This document shows, piece after piece, positions 62,513-64,000 of a stretch of 64,000 nucleotides of DNA. Within the stretch, counting starts at the first letter, position 1. The number at the start of each line of letters is the position of its first letter. A program made the position numbers and the translations under genes. The notes beneath the pieces were generated by a model that worked only from the letters and a program-made list of their open reading frames with translations, searched no databases and had not been told where the DNA came from. The stretch is from Parvibaculum sp. (lineage in GTDB: Bacteria; Pseudomonadota; Alphaproteobacteria; Parvibaculales; Parvibaculaceae): positions 1 to 64,000 of the forward strand of contig JAEPQD010000001.1 of assembly GCA_017642695.1 (NCBI GenBank), read 5' to 3'.

Positions 62513-63211
62513 ATGTCTTTAAGCAAGATTCAGGCGGAATTTCCACGTCTCGCTATCTCTATCGTCTGTGCCGCAGCGTTGGCGCTGACCGCTTGTAGCG
62601 GAGGCGGAGCCGCTCGCAAGCGGGACGCGGACGGGCGTGTCTTACCGACGCTCGCGGAGCAGGACCCATCGGGAACGCTGTATGCGAAATCCGTGAGCAT
62701 GGCCGCGAAGGGCGATTGCGACGATGAAACGATGAACGTGCTGACTTGCTTTGCATATCGGGGCCATGGATACGAAGGCGCGCAGACAGCGCTCGGACAA
62801 TGCGAAATCGCACTTGGCAATTCATCTGAGGGTGTCGAATGGATAAGGCGGGCGGCAAACAGTGGCTGGCCTGAGGCGCAGAAAGTCCTGGCCCAGCTTT
62901 ACGTCCGTGGTGAAGCGGTCGACCAGGATGCCGTGGAGGGGGCAAAATGGGCAAAACTCTACACACGCAATCCGAGCCTTCTTTCTCTTGGCGTACAGCC
63001 CGACACATCGATCGTGGAGGAGTTTCGTGGGTCGTTAACGAGTGAACAGATCGCGCTTGCTGACCGGCGCGCTCAATCCTGGGTGCCCAAATACTGGACT
63101 CCCACCACGGAAGTTGACCGCAATGTAAAGCGCAGTTGTGACGTGGATGGCCGCCGCCCGCCGCCCAGCCGCAAGGATTTGCCGCTCGCGACGATGCCCA
63201 ACCCCTACTAG
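62513..63211 (+). CDS. Lipoprotein with Sel1-like repeat region
   Basis: 232 aa. Lipobox LTAC gives a lipidated Cys28. A helical region follows (about 75-150) with pairs of Sel1/TPR-like segments (GVEWIRRAANSGWPEAQKVLAQLYVRGEAVDQDAVEGAKWAKLY), and the C-terminus is proline-rich. Sel1 repeats usually mediate protein-protein contacts in signalling or envelope complexes. AGAGGG precedes the ATG. Confidence 0.82.
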   Translation: MSLSKIQAEFPRLAISIVCAAALALTACSGGGAARKRDADGRVLPTLAEQDPSGTLYAKSVSMAAKGDCDDETMNVLTCFAYRGHGYEGAQTALGQCEIALGNSSEGVEWIRRAANSGWPEAQKVLAQLYVRGEAVDQDAVEGAKWAKLYTRNPSLLSLGVQPDTSIVEEFRGSLTSEQIALADRRAQSWVPKYWTPTTEVDRNVKRSCDVDGRRPPPSRKDLPLATMPNPY

Positions 63212-63233
63212 AGGGCGGAAAATAGCCATTCGA

Positions 63234-63266
63234 GGCCCTGCCCGGTCCGCCGGGCGGGGCCATTTT
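63234..63266 (+). terminator. Terminator-like hairpin after the lipoprotein gene
   Basis: Inverted repeat GGCC-N2-GCCCGG / CCGGGC-N2-GGCC (63234-63261) followed by ATTTT, 23 nt after the stop codon. The T run is short. Confidence 0.65.
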
Positions 63267-63365
63267 GACTTAATGCCTGAAATCTCCGTTCAGGGAAACT
63301 TTACCTCCCCACTGTAAACCCGATACCGGGTGGGCTTCTAACCTGGGGGAGGAGACCCCATCGCG

Positions 63366-64000
63366 ATGCCCGGAACGAGCATCAACACCGAAGAGTGGCA
63401 TGAAAGCCCGGGAGACATGCCGCGGGGCGACAGACCCGAGCCCGTCGCCGGGCATAACTCGGCTGTTCGCCGCGAGTTCTACCGCACCATCATGCACTCC
63501 TATCGCGCGCTGCCGGTATTCTTTCCGGTGGTCTCCGCAGCGATAGCCTTCTCCTTCATATCGGCATACCCCGCAATCGTCATAGCTATCTGGTGGCTGA
63601 CAATCGTCGCCATCCACATCGAATACGCGATCTTTCAACGGCGCTTCTTCGCCGTAGATACGGAGTCGATCGACGCCGAGGCGTGGATAAGATCGACCGC
63701 GATCCGCTACTGGCTGATGAACCTAATCTGGCTCGGCATGTTCCCACTCTTTTGGAACGCGGGCGGCGAAATGCAGAATTTCGCCATTCTCATGATTTTC
63801 GTCGTCCATGTGGTCATGTCTTCCCAGACGGCATTCTACATCGTCTCGATCCTCGTTTCGGTAACCTTTCCAATCATGACGGCCGTCATTGCCGTATGCG
63901 TAACAAACTCTGAACCAGCTTACGTGGCACTCGGCCTCGGATGTATCCCGACCTACCTCTATTTGCTGCGGATCGCTCAGCATCAGCGTAAGGCCGCCAT
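63366..64000 (+). CDS. Multi-pass membrane protein, 5' part only (runs off the right edge)
   Basis: Open from ATG 63366 to the window end, 211 residues visible. An N-terminal polar region (about 1-45) is followed by about six hydrophobic helices in two blocks (PVFFPVVSAAIAFSFISAY; AIVIAIWWLTIVAI; YWLMNLIWLGMFPLFW; FAILMIFVVHVVM; FYIVSILVSVTFPIMTAVIAV; LGLGCIPTYLYLL). The visible part then turns charged (RIAQHQRKAA). This layout is common for the membrane part of sensor histidine kinases or diguanylate cyclases, with the output domain beyond the window, but that is a guess. Confidence 0.75.
   Translation, partial: MPGTSINTEEWHESPGDMPRGDRPEPVAGHNSAVRREFYRTIMHSYRALPVFFPVVSAAIAFSFISAYPAIVIAIWWLTIVAIHIEYAIFQRRFFAVDTESIDAEAWIRSTAIRYWLMNLIWLGMFPLFWNAGGEMQNFAILMIFVVHVVMSSQTAFYIVSILVSVTFPIMTAVIAVCVTNSEPAYVALGLGCIPTYLYLLRIAQHQRKAA

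Overview
The window is high-GC, gene-dense chromosomal DNA of an alphaproteobacterium. The 16S rRNA fragment at the left edge has an alphaproteobacterial sequence. Several gene runs have an order I associate with Rhizobiales-like genomes: ispG next to a RodZ-like gene, ptsP-lysC, a parvulin gene with argJ next to secA, and aroK-aroB-CNNM-bolA-dnaJ-cobS-cobT. A Parvibaculum-like or other Hyphomicrobiales-related host fits best, but this is an inference without any database search. I see no insertion sequence, prophage, integron or CRISPR array.

Layout. 0-1.3 kb: start of an rrn operon on the minus strand, with promoter and boxA. 1.3-9.8 kb: M23 envelope peptidase, an orphan Pho-box-like site, a small membrane protein, an SDR oxidoreductase, ClpB behind a heat-shock promoter, an MBL-fold hydrolase and a MOSC protein. 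9.8-19.2 kb, all minus strand: DUF4167, prmC-prfA, ispG, a RodZ-like gene, ptsP and lysC. 19.4-28.5 kb: ubiG, a cytochrome c lipoprotein coupled to an aldonolactone oxidoreductase, DUF1178-nitrilase-grxC-comF, a methyltransferase, a 59-aa Flp pilin, mutT, argJ with a histone-like tail, and a parvulin isomerase. 28.8-37.3 kb: secA, an MFS permease, and an operon of two epoxide hydrolases with an SLC13-type transporter. 37.3-44.1 kb: PAS protein, accA, a self-regulated ECF41 sigma operon, xerD, a large exported protein and a 47-aa membrane microprotein. 44.4-52.2 kb: aroK-aroB, CNNM transporter, bolA, J-domain protein, cobS, cobT and a cysteine-rich HTH regulator. 52.3-64 kb: MFS and MATE exporters, phytase-like esterase, VUT-type membrane protein, rpmB, meaB, DUF3108, mcm, a lipoprotein and a truncated membrane protein.

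How the parts connect. CobS/CobT (cobalt insertion), methylmalonyl-CoA mutase and MeaB point to a B12-dependent propionyl-CoA/methylmalonyl-CoA route. The epoxide hydrolase-SLC13 operon looks like a catabolic or detoxification unit. The clearest accessory unit is the ECF41 operon: its first gene is preceded by an exact match to the motif known for ECF41 sigma factors and its last gene encodes one, so it should be autoregulated. Other points of interest are an orphan triple Pho-box-like repeat with no gene downstream, a lysine/alanine/proline-rich extension on ArgJ, a 477-bp non-coding hairpin-rich leader before DUF4167, near-identical upstream segments before clpB and the MBL gene, and two very small genes that length-filtered gene calls would miss.
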